From positions 62,001 to 126,000 of the forward strand of contig JAIEOS010000008.1 of assembly GCA_019750295.1 (NCBI GenBank): 64,000 bases of DNA, in the 5' to 3' direction. Position numbers and translations under genes: made by a program. Of the stretch, positions 53,542 to 64,000 are shown piece after piece (position 1 is the first letter of the stretch; each line of letters opens with the position of its first letter). The notes below the pieces were generated by a model. The model worked only from the letters and a program-made list of their open reading frames with translations, had not been told where the DNA came from and ran no database searches. The DNA comes from Bdellovibrionales bacterium (GTDB taxonomy: Bacteria; Bdellovibrionota; Bdellovibrionia; Bdellovibrionales; JAGQZY01).

Positions 53542-53628
53542 GTACCCGGTACCTTTTGCGGATGCGATGTGCAAGAAGGCATTACTTGCCTTCTTACACA
53601 TCGCATCCGCAAAAGGTACCGGGTACCC
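53542..53628. repeat. GGTACC-type hairpin element (copy 3, longest)
   Basis: Two 41-base arms (53542-53582 and 53588-53628) pair at all but one position around the five-base loop TTACT. The arms start GGTACCCGGTACCTTTTGC. It lies seven bases after the stop of the minus-strand gene at 53635. There is no T run after it, so it is not a classical terminator. Confidence 0.88.
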
Positions 53629-53634
53629 TCAGAT

Positions 53635-54084
53635 CTATTTGCACTCGGTGGGGTTGATGCCTTTAAAGCCGAGCTTGGTGAGAGTGCCGGACTTATCTTT
53701 AAGCTCGAGGTAAGCGAAGTCTTCGAGGATGTTGGCCGGAATTCCTGCTCTTAAAACATCAACGTTTGCCGCGTCGATTCCGTAGAAGAGTTCAAGAAGC
53801 GACAAAAGATCTTTTCCTTTTTGGCTCAGATTATCGGTCTTCGTCCAATCCGTTGCAAAGAGGTCTTTTTCTACACCCGCAAAAGTCGCTTTGATGACGT
53901 ACAAAGGAACTTGTTTGTTCAAAACCTTAATTTCTAAGCCGACAACGGGATTGTCTGGAGCTTGTTGAATTCCAGGTTTACTGACAACGGCAGTTCCTTC
54001 AATATCACAGCTGAAAGAAAAATCTTCCACGGCGAATACGTTGAATGCAAATAACAATACAAATAGTGATACGATAGTTTTCAT
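53635..54084 (-). CDS. Small secreted protein of unknown function
   Basis: The ATG at 54084 with GGGAGGGAG upstream gives 149 residues; 54099 is a second possible start. Signal peptide (TIVSLFVLLFAFNVFAVE) and a mature beta-type domain with a cysteine pair (FSCDIEG and PTECK). A perfect 21-base palindrome lies about 50 bases upstream and may be an operator. No family recognised. Confidence 0.7.
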   Translation of the reverse strand: MKTIVSLFVLLFAFNVFAVEDFSFSCDIEGTAVVSKPGIQQAPDNPVVGLEIKVLNKQVPLYVIKATFAGVEKDLFATDWTKTDNLSQKGKDLLSLLELFYGIDAANVDVLRAGIPANILEDFAYLELKDKSGTLTKLGFKGINPTECK

Positions 54085-54132
54085 AATTCTCCCTCCCATA
54101 AATGAGATGCCCCCACCTTACCTCAGGTAGAA

Positions 54133-54153
54133 ATGGTGTCAAATTGACACCAT
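54133..54153. promoter_or_regulatory. Perfect palindrome, candidate operator
   Basis: ATGGTGTCAA and TTGACACCAT are exact complements around a single A. A smaller palindrome, TACCTCAGGTA, lies directly beside it at about 54119-54129. Both are in the region upstream of the secreted-protein gene that starts at 54084. The regulator is unknown. Confidence 0.45.
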
Positions 54154-54232
54154 CAAATCCCATGTTAAGAAACGGATATGTTAATCGTGATTCAGTTATT
54201 TTGCGTTGAGAGCTTAACTCGCAGCGTAATAA

Positions 54233-55219
54233 TTACGAGAAAAGATACTGCGCTAAGCCACTTAAAAGGCTGAGCAAACCTGCTGTCAAAGCTACAGCTA
54301 TTAAAATGAGGGTCGCATTGACGGTATACTTAAGGGCTATATAGGCCGGACGATTCGTTTGTTTTAAATTTTTAGATTTTTGGAGAATCGGCGACAAACT
54401 GGAGAAGATCTTATTCGCAAGACCGCGCTGATCCCCGTCCATATTCGGAACCACCGTGGTCCGCATCAGGGCCTTAAATACAAAATTAATTAAACTTCCC
54501 AAAAGGAACATAGGGCGTTCCACATCGCACATCAGAATAATGCGATAGCGGTCGGCATTGTTTTTTGCGTAGTGCAGATAAGTTTCATCAAACATAAACG
54601 CCTTACCGTCACGCCAAGAGTAGTGATTGCTGTCCACATTGATAAAGCAGTTGTCTGAATTGGGCGTCGACAGGCCCAAATGGTATCGAAGAGAGCAGGC
54701 CACCGGATCTAAGTGACGAGTCAATTGGGATCCCACAGGAAGAATCGAAAACATGGCGCCGTTGACCGTTGGAATATCCTTAAGAATGTCGACCGTCTTG
54801 GGACAAAGTTTTTGAGCGGAGTTATGTGTCGTGCCGTACCACTTCAAGTAGAACTTGCTCCAACCATACTTATAAAAAGTGCGGAATCCGACGTCATAGT
54901 AGGCCGCCGATCCAGGCTTACTGGTGTTATCAAAGTGACTGGCCTCGTAGAGTTGAATAGCTTCATCACGAATCGTTTGCCAGTTGTCTTGAATGGCTTT
55001 GAGCTCTGGAAACTTTTCGACATCGATAATGGCGGAATTGGCGCGCTGTTGAGTAAAGATATAGAGGATGCAGTTCAAAGGCGCAAAGAGAGGCCAACCC
55101 TTTCGCAAATATTCGGTGAGATTTTCAAAGCGAGTTTGACCGCGAAATTTGAAGACGTAGATCATAGATCCGATCACAAAAGCGATGATCAAAAAAAGGC
55201 CGACAAGAGTTAAAGTCAT
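54233..55219 (-). CDS. Aspartyl/asparaginyl beta-hydroxylase-type enzyme (LpxO-like)
   Basis: The protein has 328 residues with a membrane helix at each end (LVGLFLIIAFVIGSMIYVF and ALTAGLLSLLSGL). The catalytic domain of the Fe(II)/2-oxoglutarate type has the first ligands His and Asp in QLTRHLDPVACSLRYHLGL, and the distal His and Arg in DETYLHYAKNNADRYRIIL. The layout is that of LpxO, which adds a 2-hydroxyl group to a lipid A acyl chain at the inner membrane. Lipid A would be the natural substrate in this LPS-bearing cell. Confidence 0.85.
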   Translation of the reverse strand: MTLTLVGLFLIIAFVIGSMIYVFKFRGQTRFENLTEYLRKGWPLFAPLNCILYIFTQQRANSAIIDVEKFPELKAIQDNWQTIRDEAIQLYEASHFDNTSKPGSAAYYDVGFRTFYKYGWSKFYLKWYGTTHNSAQKLCPKTVDILKDIPTVNGAMFSILPVGSQLTRHLDPVACSLRYHLGLSTPNSDNCFINVDSNHYSWRDGKAFMFDETYLHYAKNNADRYRIILMCDVERPMFLLGSLINFVFKALMRTTVVPNMDGDQRGLANKIFSSLSPILQKSKNLKQTNRPAYIALKYTVNATLILIAVALTAGLLSLLSGLAQYLFS

Positions 55220-55328
55220 GGGACCTAAGCTAGTCTAAAATGGCATAAAAATCATCTGGAAATCGCCAGACGAGTCCCGCCTGGCATTAGATGGATTATA
55301 TCGTAGATTCGCCTTAAAAAGCGGCCAG

Positions 55329-57308
55329 TTATCCCTTAGAAAAGATACCCATACAGCGGGGAACCACGGCTGAGGCGCCTCCGGCCTTTTCAGTACGGAC
55401 TCGGGTCAACATCTCTTCGGCGGCCGATTCGATGATGTTTTCAACGTTACGAATCGACATCTTAGAGAGTTCGTCCACGGCTCGCGTGTCGTCCTGTTGA
55501 GAGCGAGTAAAACCAAAAACAGGTCGCGCCAATTCCGCTTTTTCGAGGTGGCGGCTGAGGATCATGTCGTAGAGAGTGTCGGCATTCACTCCGCGAGCTT
55601 CGGCGTCGGCAAGGAAGTCCTTAGCGACTTTTTCCCAGCGCATCCGCACGATCGCTTTTAATGCCGCGGCATCGGGAGAGTTAAAACGAATGACTTTGTT
55701 CACACGATCTAAAAGATACGTGTCGATCTTCTCTTCTTTAGCAATCGCCTCTTTGATTTCGTCGATAGACATTCCTCGGGATGAAAGAGACTCTCCCGAA
55801 TTCGTGGCGAAAATAAAAATCGCATTTTTGGTACTGACAGAAACGACGGGGCCGGGCTCGCCCGTAGGAGAAGTCTTTCTCTCGGTGACCGTTGCACTGT
55901 CGAGCACACTTAGAAGTGATCTTTGCGTGCGAATCTGCGACTTATCAGGTTCATCAAGTAAGAATATGGTGAAGGGATACATTTCGAGCTGAGTCGAAAT
56001 TCGCGACATGAGCTCAGGCCCAGAAATGTCCATCATCGGAATTTTTAAAAACTTATACCCCAGGTGTTCGGCGACGGAACTCGAGAACACCGTTTTCCCT
56101 AAGCCTTTCCCACCGAAGATCATCACCGAAAGCGGCTTGTCTCTTTCGCTTTTGCTCGTCCAAAAGCGAAGCGCCTTATAAAATTCGCCGATGCTTTCGC
56201 CAAGACCTAAAAGTTTTTTGTTACTGGATTCTTCGGCCTGCCGTACATATTTCTCATTGATCTCGGCATCGAGAAATAACTGTAAATTGAAATTGTAATA
56301 CTCGGAGGCTTTTTCAATCAGCTGGGCTTCGGTTTTAAATTGAGTGCTGTCGAGCTTTTCGGAACTTGTTAAATAATCCAAAAGCTTGATCGAGCGGCGC
56401 GGCTCTGCGGAAGCTCCACCAAAAACTCGGCTAATCTTTAGAATTCCGTTAATCATTTCTGGAGTCATCTCGCGACCGGTGTCCTCTTTGTAGCGTTTTT
56501 GTAAAATCTTAACGAGAGTGGCCTCGTCGGGAGATTTGATCTCGACTTTAACAAATCGCTGAACCAAAGGGGGACGAGATCCAAAGTAAAGTTCAAATTC
56601 GTAATCGGTCGTGGCGCCGATAATTTTTAATTGCCCCGACGCGAGAACTTCTTTAAGGCGATCCATCACATCAATACTGCTATTTCTGTGAGATCCCGCA
56701 CCTTGAATCGTCGCGATCTCGTCCATCAGGATCGTGATCGGAACAATTTTAGCGACATCAATGAGCTTTTGAACTTTTTGTTCGGTGTCACCGGCGTGCC
56801 CGTCTTTTCGCGCCGCAAAGGCCGAGGCCTCACCTCGCATATAAATTCGTCGCTGGAACTCCGGAATTTTAGCTTCGTTGAGATAGGCCAATACAAGGTT
56901 CAGACTATGGGATTTGCCCACTCCGGGGGCGCCGACGAGAAGGACGTTCCCGGACTCCCGCATCAGGAGCGCCTGCGCCGCTTTTCTTAAATTTTTGAGG
57001 ACCTCGGGATCTTTGGGAAGTTCGATATTTTCAATCTCTTGGGGATTGATGGCCATCACCATGCCGGTGTTCTCTAGGCTTTCGATCTCTTGCCGATTCT
57101 CTTCGAGAAATTTTCGATGGTTCAATATCGTTGGATTTAATTTTTTTTCGTCGGGATATAAAAAAGAAAGCGATTCCTCGTTCGAGTACTCCGCATCTGT
57201 CGTCGGAACAACGGCTGGAAGTTGCCCCTGCGCGTGCACTGTTATAGAAAAAGAAAAAATAACCCCTAATACAAAAACACCCAAAACTGTTTTCATCATT
57301 AACCCCAT
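55329..57308 (-). CDS. Two-domain AAA+ ATPase (ClpB/ClpA-like) with a Sec signal peptide
   Basis: The protein has 659 residues. MMKTVLGVFVLGVIFSFSIT followed by VHAQ is a textbook signal peptide. The first AAA+ domain has Walker A GAPGVGKS (126-133), Walker B TILMDE (192-197), sensor GATTDYE and an arginine-finger region RPPLVQRF. The second has Walker A GGKGLGKT (399-406), Walker B TIFLLDE (447-453) and ATNSG. These are intact, so it should hydrolyse ATP, yet the signal would export it to the periplasm where ATP is not expected. A start after the signal would remove conserved residues little, but none has a good ribosome site. No N-domain or ClpP motif is seen. Confidence 0.85.
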   Translation of the reverse strand: MGLMMKTVLGVFVLGVIFSFSITVHAQGQLPAVVPTTDAEYSNEESLSFLYPDEKKLNPTILNHRKFLEENRQEIESLENTGMVMAINPQEIENIELPKDPEVLKNLRKAAQALLMRESGNVLLVGAPGVGKSHSLNLVLAYLNEAKIPEFQRRIYMRGEASAFAARKDGHAGDTEQKVQKLIDVAKIVPITILMDEIATIQGAGSHRNSSIDVMDRLKEVLASGQLKIIGATTDYEFELYFGSRPPLVQRFVKVEIKSPDEATLVKILQKRYKEDTGREMTPEMINGILKISRVFGGASAEPRRSIKLLDYLTSSEKLDSTQFKTEAQLIEKASEYYNFNLQLFLDAEINEKYVRQAEESSNKKLLGLGESIGEFYKALRFWTSKSERDKPLSVMIFGGKGLGKTVFSSSVAEHLGYKFLKIPMMDISGPELMSRISTQLEMYPFTIFLLDEPDKSQIRTQRSLLSVLDSATVTERKTSPTGEPGPVVSVSTKNAIFIFATNSGESLSSRGMSIDEIKEAIAKEEKIDTYLLDRVNKVIRFNSPDAAALKAIVRMRWEKVAKDFLADAEARGVNADTLYDMILSRHLEKAELARPVFGFTRSQQDDTRAVDELSKMSIRNVENIIESAAEEMLTRVRTEKAGGASAVVPRCMGIFSKG

Positions 57309-57544
57309 AAATTGTAAATGACACCCAAGCCGAAAACCTACACAACCCCTTAAATCCGCACATTAAAATTTAAAGTGACAGTAAAAATTATAGGTTTTTA
57401 AGATGGCGCGGACCTTCAACCTCAATATGATTGGTGCCTGTGGTTCAATGATTTTTAATCTCGAAATTATGGCGCAATTAGTTATAAGCCGGGCTCGAGT
57501 ATTCTGCCATATCTCCCCGATCTATTTCCTGGTATCTCGATTCC

Positions 57545-59131
57545 ATGGCACGAAGCCGTTTATTTCAAAAAATTAAAAAACTGATCGTCGAAGCCTCGGA
57601 TCCACGAGAGCCATCAATTCCGTCGCGACGTGATTTTGTCCATCGCGGCCTTATCGCCGCTTCCGCCGCGAATCTTGCTCCTCAAAAATTATTTCATCGA
57701 GCGACAACCGAGCGAGTTCTCATTCTGGGTGCGGGTGCAGCGGGTTTGGCGGCAGCTTACACTCTTAAAAGAAAAAACATCCCTTTTAGCTTGATCGAAG
57801 CCACCGGTCGACCGGGTGGTCGTATTCAAACGCAATACAATTTTAATCACGATCAGCAGTTTTGTGAGCTGGGTGGAGAACTTATTGATGCCTCTCACAA
57901 AACAACTTTCGCCTTGTGTGCCGAGCTCGGTCTCAAGATTGAACATTTAGCGGCGGCGAACGTCGGCTACGCATCAACGCTTTATCACTTCAAAGGGCAA
58001 ACTTATACCGACCAAGAACTCTTCAAAGGCATTCGCAACTTCGTTAAAGATCTATCGAAAACTGCGGATAAAGTATGGGGCGATAGCGAATTACCGCTCA
58101 TTTACAAAAACAAAGATAAGCTCCCTAAGTTCGCGCAGGTCTGTGACAAAATGCCTTTGAGCGAATTTTTAGAGAAACACTCTCCTAACACCGAAGCGTG
58201 GATTAAGAATCTCATTACGGTCGCATATACCGGTGAATTTGGATTAGACACAGACCTTCAATCCTCTTTAAATTTAATTAACTTGATGGACACGAACATT
58301 AAAAATGGTTTCCAAATGTTTGGTCCGAGCGACGAAGGCTATCGAATCCAAGGCGGAAGTGAATCTATTGTCCGCGCTCTTTTTTCCAAGATTGAAGACC
58401 ATTTCCTCTCAGACGATTCGATCTTACTCAATACCCACTTGCGAAAACTGACTTACGATGGGAGTCACTTCCATTGCTATTCTCAAAGTGAAAATGGAAC
58501 GACCAAATCCCAAAAGTTTTCTCGAGTCATCTGCACAATTCCGTTCTCGGTATTGCGGCAGATCGATGGGGTAATGTCTCTCCCTCTCTCACCGGTCAAA
58601 AAGAAAGCCATCGAACAACTGGGTTATGGGACGAATACGAAAGTGATGATGGGTTTTCAAAGTCGATTCTGGCGCGCCGAAAACAGTCTCGCCGAAAAGA
58701 GCACGGGCTCGCTGTATACAGAAAATCCTATACAAACTCTTTGGGAGACCAGTCGACTTCAACCCGGTCAAAGCGGAATCTTGACGAATTTCATCGGTGG
58801 CCGAGCGGGATATGATTTAGTCGATCTCAGCTACGCTCAGCAAATGGGTTATGTGGAAAAGAACATCGAGATTCTTAAACAAGTTTATGGACCCAGCGCC
58901 GACTGCTTCGATGGAGCGCTAGCCGTAAAAAACTGGGGACGAACTCCGACGGCGCAGGGATCTTATTCTTGTCCACTCGTAGGACACTACTTCACGATTC
59001 AAGGATCAGCGGCGGAAGTTGAACTTAAAGGTCGATTGCAATTTGCTGGCGAACACACCGAAGACGATAATCAAAGTTATATCGAGGGCGCCTTCGCTTC
59101 TGGAATTCGCGCCGCTCGAAGAATAAAATAA
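57545..59131 (+). CDS. Tat-exported flavin monoamine oxidase
   Basis: The protein has 528 residues. An N-terminal Tat motif SRRDFVHRGLIAASAAN precedes the FAD-binding motif ILGAGAAGLAAAY (about 59-71), with EATGRPGGRIQT and ELGGELID next. Near the end GRLQFAGEHTEDDNQSYIEGA matches the FAD-contact strand of the MAO/polyamine oxidase family. It oxidises an amine with O2 and yields H2O2 and an aldehyde. Polyamines made by SpeA/SpeB are one possible substrate. It faces the KatG gene tail to tail. Confidence 0.85.
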   Translation: MARSRLFQKIKKLIVEASDPREPSIPSRRDFVHRGLIAASAANLAPQKLFHRATTERVLILGAGAAGLAAAYTLKRKNIPFSLIEATGRPGGRIQTQYNFNHDQQFCELGGELIDASHKTTFALCAELGLKIEHLAAANVGYASTLYHFKGQTYTDQELFKGIRNFVKDLSKTADKVWGDSELPLIYKNKDKLPKFAQVCDKMPLSEFLEKHSPNTEAWIKNLITVAYTGEFGLDTDLQSSLNLINLMDTNIKNGFQMFGPSDEGYRIQGGSESIVRALFSKIEDHFLSDDSILLNTHLRKLTYDGSHFHCYSQSENGTTKSQKFSRVICTIPFSVLRQIDGVMSLPLSPVKKKAIEQLGYGTNTKVMMGFQSRFWRAENSLAEKSTGSLYTENPIQTLWETSRLQPGQSGILTNFIGGRAGYDLVDLSYAQQMGYVEKNIEILKQVYGPSADCFDGALAVKNWGRTPTAQGSYSCPLVGHYFTIQGSAAEVELKGRLQFAGEHTEDDNQSYIEGAFASGIRAARRIK

Positions 59132-59146
59132 GTGTTTAGGGGATGG

Positions 59147-59173
59147 GATTCCCCTTAAGACTTAAGGGGAATC
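59147..59173. terminator. Bidirectional terminator between the amine oxidase and katG
   Basis: Two perfect 13-base arms (GATTCCCCTTAAG / CTTAAGGGGAATC) flank one A. A T-rich stretch follows on the plus strand and the element is 13 bases from the katG stop. It can serve both converging genes. Confidence 0.8.
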
Positions 59174-59185
59174 TGTTTTAACGTT

Positions 59186-61506
<2,321 letters not shown>

Positions 61507-61636
61507 ATGGGCTCAAAAATCGAAAGAATCCCCGAGGCCATTGGCCTATGTAGCACAAAAAATATGCAACTCAGATTTTCGTCACTTGCCTTAATTTCAG
61601 ATCTATCCGAATCTAGTTTCGATCAAAGGAGGTCAC

Positions 61637-62164
61637 ATGGCCCGCTCTCAATGGACTCTGGTTTCTACCCTCATGGCATTTATCACAGGGTGTTCGTCCA
61701 CCCCTCCGGTGCAAACAGTCCCCAAGGTCGATATCCCTAAATTTATGGGACCCTGGTATGTCTTAGGAGGACGCTTTACGTCTTTCGAAGTGGATGCCCA
61801 TAATGGGATCGAAAGCTACGAGCTCGACCCGGATGAAGATCATATTAAAATTAGTTTTACCTACAACAAAGGTTCGTTCGACGGGGAAAAGAAATCCATT
61901 CCTCAGCGGGGCTGGGTGCAAAATAAGCAAACGAAATCGACGTGGACGGTTCAGCCGTGGTGGCCTCTTCAATTTGACTACCTAATTGTGGCTTTGGCCG
62001 ATGACTATTCGTGGACCGCGATCGGTGTACCTAGCCAAAAATATTTATGGATTATGGCTCGAGATTGGAAAAATCCCGAAGAGAAAATCAAAGCCGCTCA
62101 ACAGCAGCTTCGAGAAGTTGGGTACGATCCCACAATTAAGACGACCGTACCTCATAGACGCTAA
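61637..62164 (+). CDS. Lipocalin (Blc-type) lipoprotein
   Basis: This 175-residue protein has a lipobox FITGC (Cys19) after a short hydrophobic segment. The lipocalin signature MGPWYVLG with the conserved Gly-x-Trp begins the barrel. WPLQFDYLIVALADDYSWTAIG and YLWIMARDWKNPEE complete it. Blc is an outer-membrane lipoprotein that binds lysophospholipids. The strong ribosome site AAAGGAGG precedes the ATG. The region upstream shows no other gene. Confidence 0.88.
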   Translation: MARSQWTLVSTLMAFITGCSSTPPVQTVPKVDIPKFMGPWYVLGGRFTSFEVDAHNGIESYELDPDEDHIKISFTYNKGSFDGEKKSIPQRGWVQNKQTKSTWTVQPWWPLQFDYLIVALADDYSWTAIGVPSQKYLWIMARDWKNPEEKIKAAQQQLREVGYDPTIKTTVPHRR

Positions 62165-62169
62165 TCCAT

Positions 62170-62637
62170 CTAAGGAGCTTTTGTCTTCGCCGCAGCGGCG
62201 CGAGCGCTGGCTTCTTTCTTCGCGTTTAATTCTTCAGGAGAAAGACCCCAAGGGGACGATTTAGGTCCTTTAGGACGATCTTTTTTCCCACCACCGCGAT
62301 TGCGAGGATCTACTTTTTCTGTCACAGGCTTTGGAGCCGGCTTGTCGCCAAAGTATTCGGTAATAAAATGAAGCTCTTCGATCTTTGTTGCGTTCTCTGG
62401 GACTTGTTCGCCTTCGTTAAAAGAAAAAATACGAACACGATAGAGATTTTCGGTCTTAGGCTCCGCAAGTCCTACTGCCGTTATAAAGTTCTTAAGTTTG
62501 GCGTCTGCATATTTAAAAGTTTCGCCGATAGAAGTTGAGATCTCTTCTTCTGTTTTGCCTTCAGCCATTAAAGCTTTTTTCGCCTCGATCCCTTTAAGAA
62601 GAATATGTCCCGGAAATTCGCCCATTGCTCTCATCAT
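62170..62637 (-). CDS. Small cytoplasmic protein of unknown function with basic, low-complexity tail
   Basis: This 155-residue protein has no signal peptide. The first 110 residues look folded (HILLKGIEAKKALMAEGKTE, then FKYADAKLKNFITAVG). The tail is rich in Lys, Arg, Pro and Ala (DPRNRGGGKKDRPKGPK, ending AAAKTKAP) and may bind nucleic acid. AAGGA precedes the ATG. It is convergent with the lipocalin, five bases apart. No family recognised. Confidence 0.65.
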   Translation of the reverse strand: MMRAMGEFPGHILLKGIEAKKALMAEGKTEEEISTSIGETFKYADAKLKNFITAVGLAEPKTENLYRVRIFSFNEGEQVPENATKIEELHFITEYFGDKPAPKPVTEKVDPRNRGGGKKDRPKGPKSSPWGLSPEELNAKKEASARAAAAKTKAP

Positions 62638-62823
62638 GTGGTCCTTGTTAAGTTTGGGCCATACTGGAGAATAAACGCCTTAGGGTCAATAATTAACGAA
62701 CTTTATGGTTAGTTTTGCACGAAAAACTGGGGCGCAGGACCCGCTAAAACCTTCTAATTTGCAACTGGGAACTAAACGACTCAAAAACTGTATCTTTTGT
62801 GTTTTTTGCGATACATCCAGGGC

Positions 62824-63675
62824 ATGAAAAAGCCCCTGGAAGAAATGCGGGATGGTCAATCCATTGAACTCCTTAAAGAGCTTCACATCCTTACCCGCGA
62901 CGGAAAAATCAATCAGGATAGTCGACGTAAACTCAAACAGGTTTATCATCTTTATGGTTTTGTGGAGCCCCTTTTAAAGGACCTTCTTCAAACCAACGCC
63001 GATCTAAATCTCGTCGATCACGGGGCTGGCAAATCCTACCTGGGCTTTATTATTTATGATCTCTTCTTTAAGGATTTAGCAAAAGGTCATGTCTACGGCG
63101 TGGAAACGCGAGATGAGCTGGTGAAAAAATCCAGTGAACTGCAAAAGAAATTTGGCTTCAAAAATATGTCGTTTCTTAACGTTTCGGTCAATGATTCCAT
63201 TGAATCCCAACAGCTTCCCGAAAAAATTGACATCGTGACCGCACTTCATGCCTGCGACACCGCCACTGATGACGCCATTGATTTTGCTCTTCGCAAAAAT
63301 ACAAAACATATTTTTCTGGTTCCTTGTTGCCAAGCAGAAGTGGCCAAAACTTTAAAGCAAAACAAACCTCGGCAATTGGCGAACCCTCTCACAGAGATTT
63401 GGCGACATCCGATTCACACTCGTGAATTTGGGAGTCATCTCACGAACGTCTTAAGGTGCTTACGCTTAGAGGCTCATGGATATAAAGTGACCGTGACTGA
63501 ACTCGTCGGCCATGAGCACTCGATGAAGAACGAACTTATCGTTGCGACAAAGATCGAAGGACCAAGGAAACGCGCTAGTGACCGACTTCATCAAATTCTA
63601 GAAGAGGTCGGACTCCAGGAGTTGCAGACTCGCTTCTCAACGCCGGCCAACACCGAGTCTGTTCCAACCGTCTAA
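62824..63675 (+). CDS. SAM-dependent methyltransferase (Methyltransf_32-like)
   Basis: This 283-residue protein (ATG at 62824; the frame opens at 62797) contains the SAM-binding segment LNLVDHGAGKSYLGFIIYDL and YGVETRDELV. The motif pair IVTALHACDTATDDAIDFAL and HIFLVPCCQAEVAK is typical of the family with LHAC and PCC patterns. Substrate is unknown; related proteins act on tRNA or proteins. The last 39 bases overlap the minus-strand DUF1415 gene. Confidence 0.75.
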   Translation: MKKPLEEMRDGQSIELLKELHILTRDGKINQDSRRKLKQVYHLYGFVEPLLKDLLQTNADLNLVDHGAGKSYLGFIIYDLFFKDLAKGHVYGVETRDELVKKSSELQKKFGFKNMSFLNVSVNDSIESQQLPEKIDIVTALHACDTATDDAIDFALRKNTKHIFLVPCCQAEVAKTLKQNKPRQLANPLTEIWRHPIHTREFGSHLTNVLRCLRLEAHGYKVTVTELVGHEHSMKNELIVATKIEGPRKRASDRLHQILEEVGLQELQTRFSTPANTESVPTV

Positions 63676-64000
63676 GCCTAAACCCTTAAGAGTTTGAATA
63701 TTGCGCTCAGGAATACCCTCGACGTCAGGATACGAATCGACAGCTTTCGTTACACTCGCCTCGCGCAAGATATGGAGCGCTGGATAGGGAGAACGATTGG
63801 TATAATTGCTGATGTCATCGACGGAGCTTCCTGCAAATTGATACTGCGGATGAAAGCTCGCGATTTGAAAGATTCCCTCCAATCCGAGCTCTAATAATGC
63901 AGCATCAGCGACCTCTAAAAAATCGTTGTAGTCGAGAAAATCACTGAGAACATCGGGATGAATCAACAAAACCGTATCGATTTCGATGGGGTCGGTGTTT
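63637..64000 (-). CDS. DUF1415 family protein, 5' end outside window
   Basis: Reading from the right edge gives DTVLLIHPDVLSDFLDYNDF, LEVADAALLELGLEGIFQIA, SFHPQYQFAGSS and NYTNRSPYPALHILREASVT, then IPERNIQTLKGLGLDGWNRL. This pattern is the DUF1415 family, a small cytoplasmic protein whose reaction is unknown. About 120 codons are seen. The start codon lies beyond 64000. Confidence 0.88.
   Translation of the reverse strand, partial: NTDPIEIDTVLLIHPDVLSDFLDYNDFLEVADAALLELGLEGIFQIASFHPQYQFAGSSVDDISNYTNRSPYPALHILREASVTKAVDSYPDVEGIPERNIQTLKGLGLDGWNRLGVGRR

Noticed and set aside
61507-61740. 77-residue ORF upstream of and overlapping the lipocalin
   Set aside because: It has no ribosome site and runs into the lipocalin signal region in another frame. 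The lipocalin start is well supported.

Overview
The window looks like a chromosomal stretch from a Gram-negative predator-type bacterium of the Bdellovibrionota (Bdellovibrio and relatives). This is inferred from gene content, not from a database search. The signs are LPS genes (hldD, an LpxO-like hydroxylase), very many small secreted or lipoprotein ORFs of unknown function, large secreted proteins with Cys-containing C-terminal sorting signals, c-di-GMP signalling, and a roughly half-GC base composition read by eye. I saw no rRNA, tRNA, CRISPR array, insertion sequence or prophage.

Layout. 1-1.7 kb: the 5' part of a response regulator-diguanylate cyclase and a small lipoprotein (both minus). 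1.9-16.3 kb: leuS, speA, a 2463-residue gingipain-type (C25) cysteine peptidase, a VTT membrane protein, a SpeB-type ureohydrolase and an outer-membrane DUF481 protein. 16.4-21.2 kb: small secreted proteins, a YkgJ protein, a zinc-finger-less DksA-like protein, an SH3 protein and a von Willebrand A lipoprotein, mostly minus. 21.2-25.2 kb: DoxX-like membrane proteins, xthA, a repeat-rich gap, ahpC, an ATP-grasp-like protein and a membrane protein. 25.3-34.1 kb: hldD, an aromatic amino acid hydroxylase with a long C-terminal extension, a SpoU methyltransferase, two tandem glycosyltransferase-like paralogs and metH. 34.2-41.8 kb: two small secreted proteins, a phospholipid cluster (dolichol-kinase-like, pssA) joined to asd, a CFI-box sorted protein with an outer-membrane partner, truA and rplM-rpsI. 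42.3-48.3 kb: an ECF sigma operon, a lipoprotein, an M23 peptidase, a PP2C phosphatase and a TonB-like protein. 48.3-51.9 kb: an AceE-type E1 and an alpha/beta hydrolase. 51.8-57.3 kb (minus): a secreted protein, a lytic transglycosylase, an LpxO-like hydroxylase and a two-domain ClpB-like AAA+ ATPase. 57.5-64 kb: a Tat-exported FAD amine oxidase, an exported KatG, a lipocalin, a small unknown protein, a methyltransferase and the start of a DUF1415 gene.

How they work together. SpeA and the SpeB homologue give arginine to agmatine to putrescine. AhpC in the cytoplasm and exported KatG cover peroxide defence, and the exported amine oxidase would itself make peroxide. The lipoproteins, SLT, M23, LpxO and CTERM proteins are envelope-facing. 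The most unusual items are: the AAA+ ATPase that carries a clear Sec signal peptide; an in-frame palindromic repeat inside the ECF sigma gene, with a decayed relative elsewhere; a three-copy family of long GGTACC-type hairpins packed against gene ends; a 174-bp element with perfect 34-bp inverted ends before ahpC; and the tandem phage-like glycosyltransferase paralogs. I found no complete new multi-gene system that I could defend.
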